Shown here in pieces: positions 55,901 to 64,000 of a stretch of DNA of 64,000 nucleotides; positions within the stretch are counted from its first letter, which is position 1; each line of letters starts with the position of its first letter. The position numbers and the translations under genes are program-made. The notes under the pieces were generated by a model. It was not told the DNA's origin and searched no databases. It saw nothing but the letters and a program-made list of their open reading frames with translations. The DNA is from Monocercomonoides exilis (Eukaryota; Preaxostyla; Oxymonadida; Polymastigidae): positions 62,001 to 126,000 of the forward strand of contig LSRY02000023.1 of the NCBI GenBank assembly GCA_001643675.2. Reading direction: 5' to 3'.

Positions 55901-58900
55901 TGTCTCAGTTTTTGCCTTCATACACATTCCTCCAACATCCAAACACCCCGTCATCAACGAATTTGAACTTAAAATAATCTCCTCTTTTGTATTCTGTGTT
56001 CGCTTCAGATGTTCAATCCCATAATTCACGCTCTTGCATGGTGCTTTCTCCAGACCGCAATACACCTTTTCGACACCAGATGCTCCATCAACATACACTG
56101 AGTCAGCAAAGTATCCATCAAAAAATATGAATAAATTGACATTCCAATCACCGAATGCCTCTGTTCTGTCATGTCCAACAATCGAATTGTCCTTTTGATC
56201 GATGCTTCTCATGAAGGCGAATGAAGATTCGTTCACGCAATCAACAAGGGATTCGCACACGAAATACATATCTCTTCCGATGCTGGCCTTGTTGGCTGAA
56301 AACACGATATTGGTGATGGAAAGGGTTGTGGATGACACTTGTGAATCATCCTTGTACTCGATCATGAGAGCACCGCCTCTTCCTCCAGAACTTGTATCCT
56401 CGCTCACAGAGCAGGTGGAGAAGGTGGTGTCACTCGCCGAAAACGTATTGTCAGAGACTGATGAGGCGAATGAGATGCATCCGCCATTGGTGGCAGTCTG
56501 TTGGCTGAACTGTTCTGAGTTGATGTTGGTGATGGTGCAGTTGGCGATGGAGAGGGAGAGGGCAGGGGAGGTGGCAGAGGAGAGGACACAGCTGGTGGGG
56601 GTGGCTGTGGAGGTGATATCGGTGATGTTGGAGGAGTTGAGGGTGAGGGGAGCGGTGAGGGAGGTGAGGTGGAAGATGCTCTGGCTGTTGAGTGCGAGTT
56701 GGGTGATTGATGTGTGGTTGAGAGCGAGGGAGCCAGCAGCGATAAAGAAGAGGGGAGTTGTAATTGATGATGAAGATGGGGTTGTTCCAGTGATGGTGGT
56801 TGTGTTGAGGTTGAGGGAAGGGGAGTCATTGGAGAGGTGGAAGAGGATGGGGGTGATGGAGTTTGTGGAGTTGTGGGCGATGGCGAGGGCAGAAACTGTG
56901 AGGGAACCCTGAGTCTGTTGGAAGAGGGCAGACGAGGCAGATGGATCTGGTGAAGAAGATGTTGATGATGAGGATAATGAAAATGAAGAAAATGATGATC
57001 TTGATTGTGATGACTGTGGATATGAGTTTTGTGGTTGGGGAATGCCGCTGGAGGCAATGGCAGTGGCTATTGTTCCATTTCCTGTGATTATTGTGTTAAC
57101 CGCGCTGAAAGTGAGTGTTTGAGTTGGAACAAATGTTGAACTGAGGAGGGTTAGAGATGCATCTTGGAGGAGGGAAATGAAGCCGGTGAGGGCATATTCG
57201 ATGGTTGCACATGGGGTATGTTGGGGTCTGCCACAGGCATCAGCATCAGTTCCATTGCTAGCCACGATTTTGTTCTGGGCGATGAGAGGAAGCCAGCTGT
57301 TGAACTCAACATTGTCAGCTGTTCCATTATTCCACACTCTATTTGTTGGTGTTGTTGATCCACAATTCTCGAATGGGGATTGTGTAATATCGTTTCCGTT
57401 GAAGAATACATCATTCCCTCTTCCATTTGTAGCTGTGTTTCCATCGAAGAAGCAGAAAGAGATTAATTTAAATCCATTCATCCAATTAAAAGTATATGTA
57501 AAATAAATAGCAGCTCCACCATATTTTACAGAGGCAGTCAATTCATTATTCATAAATTGGCAATCAGTGACTGAAAACTGAGCTGGCTTGGCTTCTGGAG
57601 GATAATTAAATGTTAAAGAACCCGTTGAATCGCTGCCAGTATTTGTAATGCACTTGCATTTCGAAAATAGGAACTGAAAGTTTTCTACAAATTTACCATG
57701 AGAAAAATACCAACCAGTTCCAACAGTACTTGTTATTGAGCATCTTTCAACTTTGTTTTCTGAGAATATACAATTAGCATTGTGTAAACAAGCATCAGCA
57801 CATGTAGCTCCCCCACATCCAGCAGAACAATTTGTGAAATTTGTTTTTGTAATGCTGTTATTCAACAAGTATCGACAGAATATTGCACCTCCTTCCCACT
57901 TACTTGTACAAGAACAATTCCAAAAAGAGCAAGAAATGATTGCAAGATCTCCCATTTTGCAAGAAACAAATAATGCTCCACCTGATGAATAGATACTACT
58001 TGAATCATTCCATTCGCACCATTCGAAACGATAGCTACTCTGGTTGAATGAATCTAATCTTCCGGGAGTTTTTCTTTGAGATTCAGTTCCAATATACTCC
58101 TTTACAGCATTTGATGAAGATCGAGTTTGGTGAAGGAAAGAGGTGTTTAATGCAGAGAGAGAAGTGGATGGGCTGTTGAGGTTTGGGAGGATGGCACCAT
58201 CAATGGGGTTGTGGGCGTGGATGAAAATGGTTGAGTGGATGGAGAGGGATGAGTGAAGAGAGAAGGAGGGGATTGAATTGGTGTTGGTGGAAGTGGAAGT
58301 GGAAAAGGAGGAAGAAATGGCTGAGATGAAGGGATTGAGTGAGTGTGAAGGAAGGGATTGAAGAGATGAATGGGATTTGGGAGAGGAGATGTTGGAGAAG
58401 AGGGTGTTTGAGAGATGGAGATTTAGGTGGATTTTGAGGTGGGGATGGGATTGGTGATGGATGTGGAGAGGGGAAGAGGAAGAGAAAATGGAGTAAGAAG
58501 GGGAAGGAGAAGAGGAAGAAAAAGAAAAAGAAGATGATGAGGATGAAGATGAAGATGAGGAAGATGAAGGAGATGGGGAAAGGGAAGGAGATGGAGAAGG
58601 GAATGGAAATGGGGAAGAGAGGGAAGAAGGAGAAAAAAGGAAGGGCTGGACGAGGGAGATGAAGGAGGAGAAGGAGGAGTGGGAAATAGAGAATGAGGCA
58701 GGGATTGGGGAGTGGGCATCTGAGAGGAGATTATTTGGGGTGGAGAAGAGGGGGAAGGAGAGGATGGCAGGTTTGGGGGTGGTGAGGGAGAAGTTCGTGA
58801 GGGCGAGGGAGGCATGGGCAGAGAGGAAAAGTGGATTGTTTGTGACCGGTTGAACTTGACATGTGGAGGAGATGATGGTGGCATCTGAGAAGCGTCTGCC

Positions 58901-59200
58901 AGTGATGAATGGAAAACCAGCGAGAGGGATAATATTGAGATGGTTCACACACAAAGAGGTGTTGATGATATTTAGACTAGTTTGAGCACAGCAGATGCGA
59001 TTGTCAACTGTATTTTCATCCTCTGCTGTATAAATGCAATTTTTATTGTAATATTTGTTGTTGCATGCTTCAACGCTGATCGTGCTTTCTGGCATCTCCC
59101 AATTCTTCTCTTGTTGATTCTGTATTTCTGAAATATCTCCGCCATTATAGCAGTTAACAACAAGCAACATCAATGCAACAATATTGAATGCAGCTTCCAT
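49976..59200 (-). CDS. Giant receptor-like protein: beta-helix ectodomain, one TM, cytoplasmic pseudokinase (third paralogue)
   Basis: A single exon encodes 3074 aa from the ATG at 59200 (upstream in-frame sequence has no ATG). It has a signal peptide (MEAAFNIVALMLLVVNCYNG), then an N-terminal region with a Ser/Pro/Phe-rich low-complexity segment near residues 190-240. Beta-helix cassettes follow, with hinges CGRPQHTPC, CGLEKAPC, CGSEVFPC, CGSEEEPC and CGTNTLPC near residues 655, 1049, 1402, 1714 and 2097. The TM lies near 2596-2622, then RWRKQKRRTKELE. The cytoplasmic tail is almost the same as in the two palindrome copies through the LSESGSTEYILGKDSDK region, then more diverged through the pseudokinase (APEL present, HRD and DFG absent). 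The ectodomain is only distantly similar. It ends in a longer, different C-terminus (SSKCQNVLLNTQ). Role: cell-surface recognition or signalling, inferred. Confidence 0.88.
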   Translation of the reverse strand: MEAAFNIVALMLLVVNCYNGGDISEIQNQQEKNWEMPESTISVEACNNKYYNKNCIYTAEDENTVDNRICCAQTSLNIINTSLCVNHLNIIPLAGFPFITGRRFSDATIISSTCQVQPVTNNPLFLSAHASLALTNFSLTTPKPAILSFPLFSTPNNLLSDAHSPIPASFSISHSSFSSFISLVQPFLFSPSSLSSPFPFPSPSPSLSPSPSSSSSSSSSSSSSFSFSSSSPSPSYSIFSSSSPLHIHHQSHPHLKIHLNLHLSNTLFSNISSPKSHSSLQSLPSHSLNPFISAISSSFSTSTSTNTNSIPSFSLHSSLSIHSTIFIHAHNPIDGAILPNLNSPSTSLSALNTSFLHQTRSSSNAVKEYIGTESQRKTPGRLDSFNQSSYRFEWCEWNDSSSIYSSGGALFVSCKMGDLAIISCSFWNCSCTSKWEGGAIFCRYLLNNSITKTNFTNCSAGCGGATCADACLHNANCIFSENKVERCSITSTVGTGWYFSHGKFVENFQFLFSKCKCITNTGSDSTGSLTFNYPPEAKPAQFSVTDCQFMNNELTASVKYGGAAIYFTYTFNWMNGFKLISFCFFDGNTATNGRGNDVFFNGNDITQSPFENCGSTTPTNRVWNNGTADNVEFNSWLPLIAQNKIVASNGTDADACGRPQHTPCATIEYALTGFISLLQDASLTLLSSTFVPTQTLTFSAVNTIITGNGTIATAIASSGIPQPQNSYPQSSQSRSSFSSFSLSSSSTSSSPDPSASSALFQQTQGSLTVSALAIAHNSTNSITPILFHLSNDSPSLNLNTTTITGTTPSSSSITTPLFFIAAGSLALNHTSITQLALNSQSIFHLTSLTAPLTLNSSNITDITSTATPTSCVLSSATSPALSLSIANCTITNINSEQFSQQTATNGGCISFASSVSDNTFSASDTTFSTCSVSEDTSSGGRGGALMIEYKDDSQVSSTTLSITNIVFSANKASIGRDMYFVCESLVDCVNESSFAFMRSIDQKDNSIVGHDRTEAFGDWNVNLFIFFDGYFADSVYVDGASGVEKVYCGLEKAPCKSVNYGIEHLKRTQNTKEEIILSSNSLMTGCLDVGGMCMKAKTETIVEIECQSDISGSEGECVLKSTSLTEMEFIGIVVPSSFSRTISTVIESSTQNGELHMKNCAMSVIGGKQNTIGFFLIKSTGKMVELDTVRISDVKSTVSLFSLSLSSANMNDHEYKVKLLNCTLQRLEIDSTTTVDGKAAVFGESVGVGLVMNGSTIEGAVSEKSKEGGALKIVLSEGGYVALENSSLTGCICENMSEGGKGGGIYLNCSSHEGEFQLSSIKFSGCSATVGKNMFVKCGNLVNSVNTERFAFDCSGYKDDGNAFVGEDGIYGEMDLRIFLVSLKWVIVSVSTDGHDTLGCGSEVFPCQSMKSGIDHIDRNGTEGERKVKVRDEGTIEDIYSFSDALVIDGCVNEGDEIKHRPIHFEGTIKGNSESSSVISSTSSLILLSLKLQIPSQFISNMNKLISSSGVLQLKNCSFEIQSSMDIIQYSLITTTTGSCTLKECSFADCSFAKSPLMISSSVLFENNNFSNITNTGSGEGGLARVTLKNDEDLVIKSTNASSCSLSEINGKGGFLYLDCQNCLNEKPFLFDIGITFENNNATIGKNVFILGKDLNSSVTNDSFKFDYSSMTNDGNLFVGSDDFHDEKDLFMFLIPYSSFEIFISSEGYDAARCGSEEEPCFTMWKGMENMEKGIGNKTIQIEGSTFIRDSYDLSNYQIKKASFMGEENTKAILNFEKSIGSQLEYFMENDDHLELTNIQLQLSSGFDNSAKTIISNKGGDLAIRKCSFHSEAGMNNGFDCVFVDAIGGSVEVNDLSIESCNVGNSIFVINNAGITCHFLNVRMESLNESRGCLLLIKGPELTTKINEGGEEMSLNIDNSSISGVKRSDNGASILESKSEKKIDLAVKESYITGDKAEESEKGGAVFFTLGASGSMKMIDSTISHCSSSINSGKGGGVYLATKETGVLNFTFVGMKFSANTAKVGNDIFIECFNISSQINEIQFRFDLRENHYSRINAIYGRDESDYPIDTDLIEFVTIHQSDTIIVSSVNGSNEKQCGTNTLPCYSIDHGLMHLTSDFMSVMIIVEESEIGGEIELNEMRVSSKSRVICKVEVKSEIESTREALVTTAGTVSLVRVSFVFDSDFISSHESLISPEGGILEIMNCSFTTKQSNEEGNPAFASIPFHIINMEKGELQLDGCTMSNLILHESALYLSSQLLSVIYLLSICNLTISHSLIEIIECGQLNVDRLFVENITVEGNDELLISCLSMKKTMQLTNCTLNNTNSKTTKGKLMKLENCSDVKMDICVFDGSSKERNKRYLNKEEEEICRWHGSLVDEANSSVMMKDTTISNSAGGGITMSGGNVIIEKGEFLNNNPSIDGYPSLRRNVICSDSGTLNVMSLKGGDGWKDNASLWMLNDGCSFEGIASERDSSFFIPVLESVEAKKETDRLKLKFKGLLLIPCNLSFSVVKRKGEEKEIEKHEFDENGFLSEREIEGSMGKDLISNCGNEIEVSACILFGNSNSPSSTNSFILRNRTEPEPKGDERIAEGNKKGKFSWALVVILIFAVLFVIALIGFIIFVVRWRKQKRRTKELEIIVEDTVKKDPKLIEMMTMEMSPEEQWRRAEREAEKKNEENAKRRMCGKKMAHSESEEYLLSESGSTEYILGKDSDKIPEWALEKVEEKEIEEEETRKRSPSPSISSTSTTDTSDTDTTFVRSESLCPTTSSMSNLVDAMACSCPYEKLIVDLRDSLFMLLHGRNEKKEMAIGTLQQREQTAAQILLWTVNGALHSFDEMENTLSSLVNLSPHIVLFSEHMVICIALHSDFSSDDSDSSSISSATIVSSSSSISVVGERFTGSPPPSSAFEDDEDNKLESLRWKAPELQMNKKMGATKESVVFSIGMMLWECLTLEVPFREFEADVAGQKIVTGERPSLCVIGTSIFHDVVKGCFSAQDTSRPSLNALKRELAQRISEAFTLTVSDAIILNESLEKEDENRENLSKSFYFIQTINEKARIDKDELQISSKCQNVLLNTQ

Positions 59201-59861
59201 GTTGGCTGAGCACCCCACCACTGAAGTGGATGGTAGATAAAAACTCAAAATTGTAAATTCCTGCGCCCATATTATCTTATTTTTCCTTTTGATAAGAAAT
59301 ATTTCCTACACGCAATAGTCTTTTTTGAATTCTTAATTGAAAAAATGATAATAATAAGAAACAAAACAAATGTCAGTCATTTCAAAAAAGAATAAAAAAC
59401 TCATTTGAATATTTTTTTTCTCAATTTATAAGTATTTCAAATGATTTGTGTGTTGTTATGAAATTATAGACAGATGAAGTGTTTCTCTAAAAAAATACTT
59501 ACATAAAATCATTGAAATGTGTATTTTAGTTGAGTTGAGTTTCCGCTTCGAAAACAAGAAATAACTGTCTCTATTCCAATAATTTAATTATAAAAATTCT
59601 GCAAGAAAATAGAATAATTCAAAAATATATTGCAATATTTCAATTTGTGTGTTATATTATGAATTTCATTTCTAATAAACATGTATCTCAATTTCCCATG
59701 TGTTGAATTTTGGCTTCAAGTTCTCATCATTATTCATTGTCAATATACTTTTCTAATCAAAAAATTTTGTATTGACTTATTATCTGGAAAAATTATTATT
59801 AAAATTCTATTTAATAAAATTATTTTATAAAGACTTTACGATTTTTTGCTCAAAAAATATT
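59201..59861. other. AT-rich upstream region of the third giant gene
   Basis: About 660 bp with strong AT bias and no gene. The promoter of the giant gene must be near its left end. Confidence 0.6.
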
Positions 59862-61202
59862 TGGGTGATTATTTTTGAAATCATTTTGTTTTTCGGTGTG
59901 TCAATTTTTAAAGAGCTGTTTGTCATTAAGAAGAGATTTTGGATTCAAGTTGCAAATTCGTCACAACTGCTTTAAAAACAATTGTTTGGCACAAATAAAT
60001 TTGAAAATGCATGTTTAAATATTTTTTTTAAATTTTTCATTGATCTATTGTAGATTTTTCAGGGAAATTTTCGAACAAAATTTTTTGAATGAAAAAATAT
60101 TTCTTCAAAAATGATCACTCATATATGTTTATTTCCAAATTATAACACTCTAACAAAAAAAATGTTTTAAATAATGAAGTTAAAGATAATATTGATTTGA
60201 ACTGAATTAATGAAAGAGCAATATTTCGTTCCAATCATTTTCGACAAAAAAATTAAAATAAATATTTTATTCAAATGGACAAAAAGTTTTTTTTTGAATA
60301 AGTCGAAAAATCGAGTAAAAACTTTAGAAGTGTTGTGTGGAATAAGATTTTTTAAGCGAAAAATGTATTCACAAATATTTCTATAAAAAATGAAACACAA
60401 TATTTGACTTCGGGCATTTTCATTGAAAAAGTTAAAACTTTTCATTGACTTTTTGAGATCAAAAAACACAATAAAAATATGTCTATTTTTAACATTAGTG
60501 AAATGTTGCAAAACTCTCTGTTTTGATTTCAACGATACCTATTTTCTGATTTTAAAATCAAATTTATTTTGAAATCTGAGAAAGCGAAACAAAGTTATGA
60601 GTGAAACTATTTTTTTGTGCTTTGTGCAAAAAAAGCTTGAAAGTCCGTATTTTCCCCCAAATGTTTTTAAAAACACATTTTAAATGCAAAACAAACAATC
60701 TCTTTCCATTCTAGAATTAAAAAGACCAATATTAGTTGAATTTCTTTTTTTTTTCAATCGTAATTCACGAACAAGCATTAAAACAATGTCAACGGCTTTT
60801 CAAATCGCTGAATTCCAATAAAACAATGCCCTTTCTTAAAAACTTTTTAAAAATAAGAAGACTGGTTATTTTACAAAAAAATTTTTTTATTCCACAAATA
60901 TCGCAGATATATGAAACGATAACATTTAACAAACATTTGGGTGATTATATTTGATATCATATTTTTTCATTCAAAAATTTCGGTGCAAAAATTTTTTATG
61001 AATATCAATAAACAAAAATCTAAAAGAGAAAAGGCTTATTGAATACATTTACATCTTTGATTCGGAATAACCATTAGTTATTTAAAACAATCATCATGCT
61101 TCTTTTCTTTTGATAAAAAAAAAAAAATTTCTTTCGAAAAACTGACAATCTTAGAAAAATCAACACCCCGAAAAAAGATATGATTTCAACAATAATAACC
61201 CA
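59862..61202. repeat. AT-rich dispersed repeat cluster, copy 2 (MITE-like)
   Basis: Bounded by TGGGTGATTATTTTTGAAAT at 59862 and an inverted, slightly diverged copy ending at 61202; the similarity of these ends runs for roughly 45 bp. Further copies of the motif lie inside at 60121 (reverse) and 60938 (forward). It contains the 258-bp block shared with 43662-43919. Sequence similarity to copy 1 also continues a little beyond the right-hand motif (TATCAGA), so the boundaries are provisional. No protein is encoded. Confidence 0.5.
60399..60656 (-). repeat. 258-bp dispersed repeat, copy 2
   Basis: Reverse complement of 43662-43919, nearly identical. The two copies lie 16.5 kb apart and flank the whole transposon region plus the third giant gene. 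Confidence 0.9.
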
Positions 61203-61448
61203 TTTATCAGATCAAAAGTTCAATACTCATTCATATATATATATTGATTACGCGTATTTGAATAGATAACAAAAAAAAGTTAATTTTTTAATAAGATCAA
61301 AGAAGCCATTATAAATATTACAAGTCAGTTTTTTTGTTTTAATTTTGATATTTTGAAATAATGGAAACTCAATCAAGGTTTATTTTACCGACGTATGAAT
61401 GTATGCATTTTATTTAATGTTATGAATGTTCAATATCTTTGTTAATTA
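61203..61448. promoter_or_regulatory. Upstream region of CYB5D1
   Basis: 246 bp of AT-rich sequence ahead of the ATG at 61449, presumably containing the promoter. No specific element is recognised. Confidence 0.4.
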
Positions 61449-62438
61449 ATGCTAGCGGATGAAACGGTTGCTTCACTTCCTAGGTACTTTACTCAGTCAG
61501 ATATCGCTCAACACAACAGTGCATCAGATTGCTGGGTTTCCTATTTAGGAAAAGTACTAAATTTGACATCTCTCATTGAAAAGCATAAAGATTCACGTTT
61601 GGTAATTAAAAATACGTTTAAAATTATGATTAAATGTTTTGGAAAATACTGTTCAGCCGCTGATATAGCTCCTTTTATTGAAGCTGCAGGTACTGACATT
61701 TCGCATTGGTTTAAGCCAAAGAGTGGGGAGGTTTATTTTTTTAATTTTTTTGAATACAGTTTTAGCGACAATTGAATTTTCTATGTAAATATTTTTCGTT
61801 TTTAGTTTCGTACGATGGATGATCCTCAGTCCGGACTTCAAAAGCCATATACTCCTTCAGGTGAAGTTCTTCATGTTCTTCCTCCGTTTGCGTCCTCTTC
61901 ACAACCTTCTTTCTTATTATTTCTATCAAATTCAATCATTTATTATTTTTGCTCTATGAAAACGAATAAAAAATGATATCAAAATAGCGTCCCTCGAACT
62001 GATTTGAAAATTGATTTCGAAGAGCCGTGGTACAAAGATCCACAATTTCAGGTTGGATTTGTCACCAAAAAATCACGAAAAATTCGTTTGAAGAATATGC
62101 TAACGAAAGATGAACACGTACTCGAAGTATGCTGCGAAGAAACACTTGGACAAATACGTGCAAGATATCTTGCACGCAATGCACATGCACACAGTTATAC
62201 TTGGAAACATCTTCGAAGAGTTTTAGACATGACAAAAACTCTGGATGGTTTGTAAATAGTTGTTTTAAAGATGCTTGTTGATAAAAAAATCTATTATGAA
62301 TAATATTTTAATTGTGACATTGATATAGAAAATGGTATTCTTGATGAAGATGAGGAATATGCGCGACTTGGAATGGATAGAGATGATTTTATACCTACTC
62401 TTCACTTGTACTTCAATGATGATCTTACAGAAGCATAA
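61449..62438 (+). CDS. CYB5D1: Cytochrome b5 domain-containing protein 1, an axonemal protein
   Basis: Five exons, 61449-61596, 61657-61730, 61806-61885, 61988-62247 and 62329-62438, encode 223 aa, close to the animal protein's 228. All four introns (60, 75, 102 and 81 nt) start GTTT and end AG, and phases match. Intron 1 is defined because it removes a run absent from the family, joining HKDS to PADIAPFIEAAG. Landmarks are PRYFTQSDIAQHN, WVSYLGKVLNLT, EAAGTDISHWF with the heme-ligand-type His, FEEPWYKDPQF, HVLEVCCEETL, AHSYTWKHL, DEDEEYARLGMD and the C-terminal LYFNDDLTEA. In other eukaryotes this protein sits on the radial-spoke region of motile cilia and is linked to redox control of beating, so a flagellar role is expected here. 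Only 85 bp separate it from the next gene. Confidence 0.93.
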
Positions 62439-62523
62439 AACAATTTAAATTAATTTGATTTTTTAGCCTTTTTTCTTTATGCATTTCGCTAGATTTTTTG
62501 TTTAATCATCCCATTATTTAAAA

Positions 62524-64000
62524 ATGCCTTTTCACAAAAACTATGACTTTCTTTTGGAACTCCTAAAAGGACATGATTGGCAAAATGACTCGGACATCAT
62601 TCAACAAAATTTATGTAATAAAATAAAAGATCATTTTTTAGCTAACGAAAGGCAGTTGACGAGAAATGAACAAGAGAAAGTTCATATTTCAGCAAAAATA
62701 TTTCTAATTGAAATTGGAATTAATTTACCGTTTCAAAAAGTGCAACATTATGGCAATTTTTTATTTTATGCTGTTGAGCAAAATTTAATTTTGTTTAATC
62801 ATTGCCTTGAAACTATTGAGGTTTGTTTTTATTATTTTCAACTATGATTGCTCATAAGCTTGTCATTATAACATATAATTAAAAAACATTTAAAAATGCA
62901 TCAAATTCATTGCGTTCTAAAAGTTGGCTTGTTTTGTTAGGCATGATCCAACGAATGTATTTCGAATTTTTGAAGAACATTGTGATCAAATACGCCGTTT
63001 TGAATCTTCAGGTGCAGTTGCGCACAATCAAATAAGTCCATGCTTATTACGGACATGCACTTTGCTTGGAAATAGACTTGGTCCTCAAATCTATGGGCGA
63101 CTTTTGACCTTTCTTTCGTTCATTTTTCCAATGGAAGAAAGATCAGGTGTAAACATCACTGGAAGCTTTGACGAGCACAACGAAACATTTATTGATGATA
63201 AAGAAGAATCGTCTTATGGGAACTATGACGATTATACGAGTTTTTGGAAATTGCAGTCTGTATGTGCGAATCCAACATCCATATGGTCATTGAAAGACAA
63301 GCAGTCCCGAAATTTCGAGTATGAGCAAAGAGAACTAACGTCGAAGGCGCTGGAAGCTATCCGCAATTCGTTGGGGGTTATGGAGCAGTCAGAAGCGCAG
63401 GACGACTCATTAAGCCACAAAGTGACGCAGACACAGCAAAATCCAGAGGCCAAAAGAAAAGAACTGAGCGACAAGATAAAAGCAGGCATGCAAGCTGAAT
63501 CAACTGCACATTCAGAAGGAGAAGGGGAAGGAGAAGAAGATGATGGAAAAGGAGAAGGACACCAAATGGCAGAACAGATGGCTCATGGGGAAGAAAGCGG
63601 TACATTGCTACCTCCGCGAAAGAAGAGGACAAGAGGATCAAAGTCAACAGAAGAAGAAGAAAGAAAGAAAAAGAAAGAAAAAGGAGACAAAGAAGAAGAA
63701 GAAGAAGAAGAAAAAGATGATGATGATGACAAAGATGACAGCAATAATGAAGGAGATAATGAGAAGTCCCAATCGATGTCGCTTCCTCTCTTTGAAGGGA
63801 AGTGGTGGGAGCGTCTTGGCTTCCAGCCAGCTGTGACTCGTTTGTGTGCAGAGAAGCTTGTGGAAGCAGCAGAAGAGACAGCAAAAGAGGCAGAAAGCGA
63901 CTTTTTGAGCGAAGTGGCTGCGGCAGCGTCGACGAGGAAGAAGAAGAGGAGAGGAAAGAAGAATGCATGGAGAGAGGGGAGTGGAGAGGTGAAGGAGGGG
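62524..64000 (+). CDS. THOC1: THO complex subunit 1 (mRNA export), 5' part only
   Basis: Exon 1 is 62524-62820. A 103-nt phase-0 intron (GTTTGT donor) follows, then exon 2 from 62924, open to the window end: at least 458 residues. The acceptor at 62922-62923 is chosen because it keeps the frame (LACFVRHDPTNVFRIFEEH). Recognisable THOC1/Hpr1 features are CLLRTCTLLGNRLGPQIYGR, LTFLSFIFPMEERSGVN, the NITGSFDEHNETF segment, and the FWKLQSVCANPTSIW motif that matches the family's FW-LQ-x-NP block. A very acidic/basic low-complexity stretch follows (63510-63740), then FEGKWWERLGF. The protein is a core scaffold of the THO/TREX complex, coupling transcription to mRNA export in the nucleus. The 3' end is outside the window. 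Confidence 0.85.

Overview
This is nuclear DNA of a flagellated protist. Spliceosomal introns are short (60-222 nt) and usually begin GTTTG. Intergenic DNA is AT-rich, the genetic code looks standard, and there are very large surface proteins combining a beta-helix ectodomain with a pseudokinase tail. Together these suggest a metamonad, most likely an oxymonad of the Monocercomonoides/Blattamonas type. That placement is an inference from family resemblance and gene style; no database was searched.

Layout. (1) Positions 1-35740 form one very large inverted repeat. Two arms of about 15.9 kb (1-15910 and 19800-35740) flank a 3.9 kb core. Each arm carries one giant receptor-like pseudokinase gene (58-8412 + and 27314-35683 -), a decayed unknown gene, several kb of purine/pyrimidine-skewed low-complexity sequence, and a decayed helical-repeat-like coding remnant. 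The core holds two convergent paralogous genes with the same intron positions. They have diverged far more than the arms around them. (2) 35778-42706 holds two housekeeping genes: endoplasmin/GRP94 (+), sharing a promoter of under 100 bp with the right-arm giant gene, and a REXO1/Rnh70-type RNA exonuclease (-). (3) 42707-49975 is an AT-rich transposon region. It has a repeat cluster, a 2.5 kb element with 150-bp terminal inverted repeats and an 8-bp target duplication that carries a decayed fragment resembling the giant receptor family, and a 1.38 kb Merlin-type DNA transposon with intact ends but a broken transposase. (4) 49976-59200 (-) is a third giant beta-helix/pseudokinase gene. (5) 59201-61448 is another AT-rich repeat cluster, partly an inverted copy of the one at 43 kb. 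(6) 61449-64000 holds a five-exon CYB5D1 gene (axonemal cytochrome b5-domain protein) and the 5' part of a THOC1 (THO/TREX subunit 1) gene that runs off the window.

How it fits together. The three giant genes have signal peptides, long ectodomains built of repeated beta-helix cassettes, one membrane span, and closely similar cytoplasmic tails with a degenerate kinase fold. They look like a rapidly diversifying cell-surface family. The inverted repeat, patchy differences between its arms, a shared juxtamembrane tract between the right-arm copy and the third copy, and a receptor-like fragment inside a transposon all point to sequence exchange among family members. The housekeeping genes (GRP94, exonuclease, CYB5D1, THOC1) are ordinary and confirm a complex eukaryotic cell with an ER, mRNA export machinery and motile flagella.
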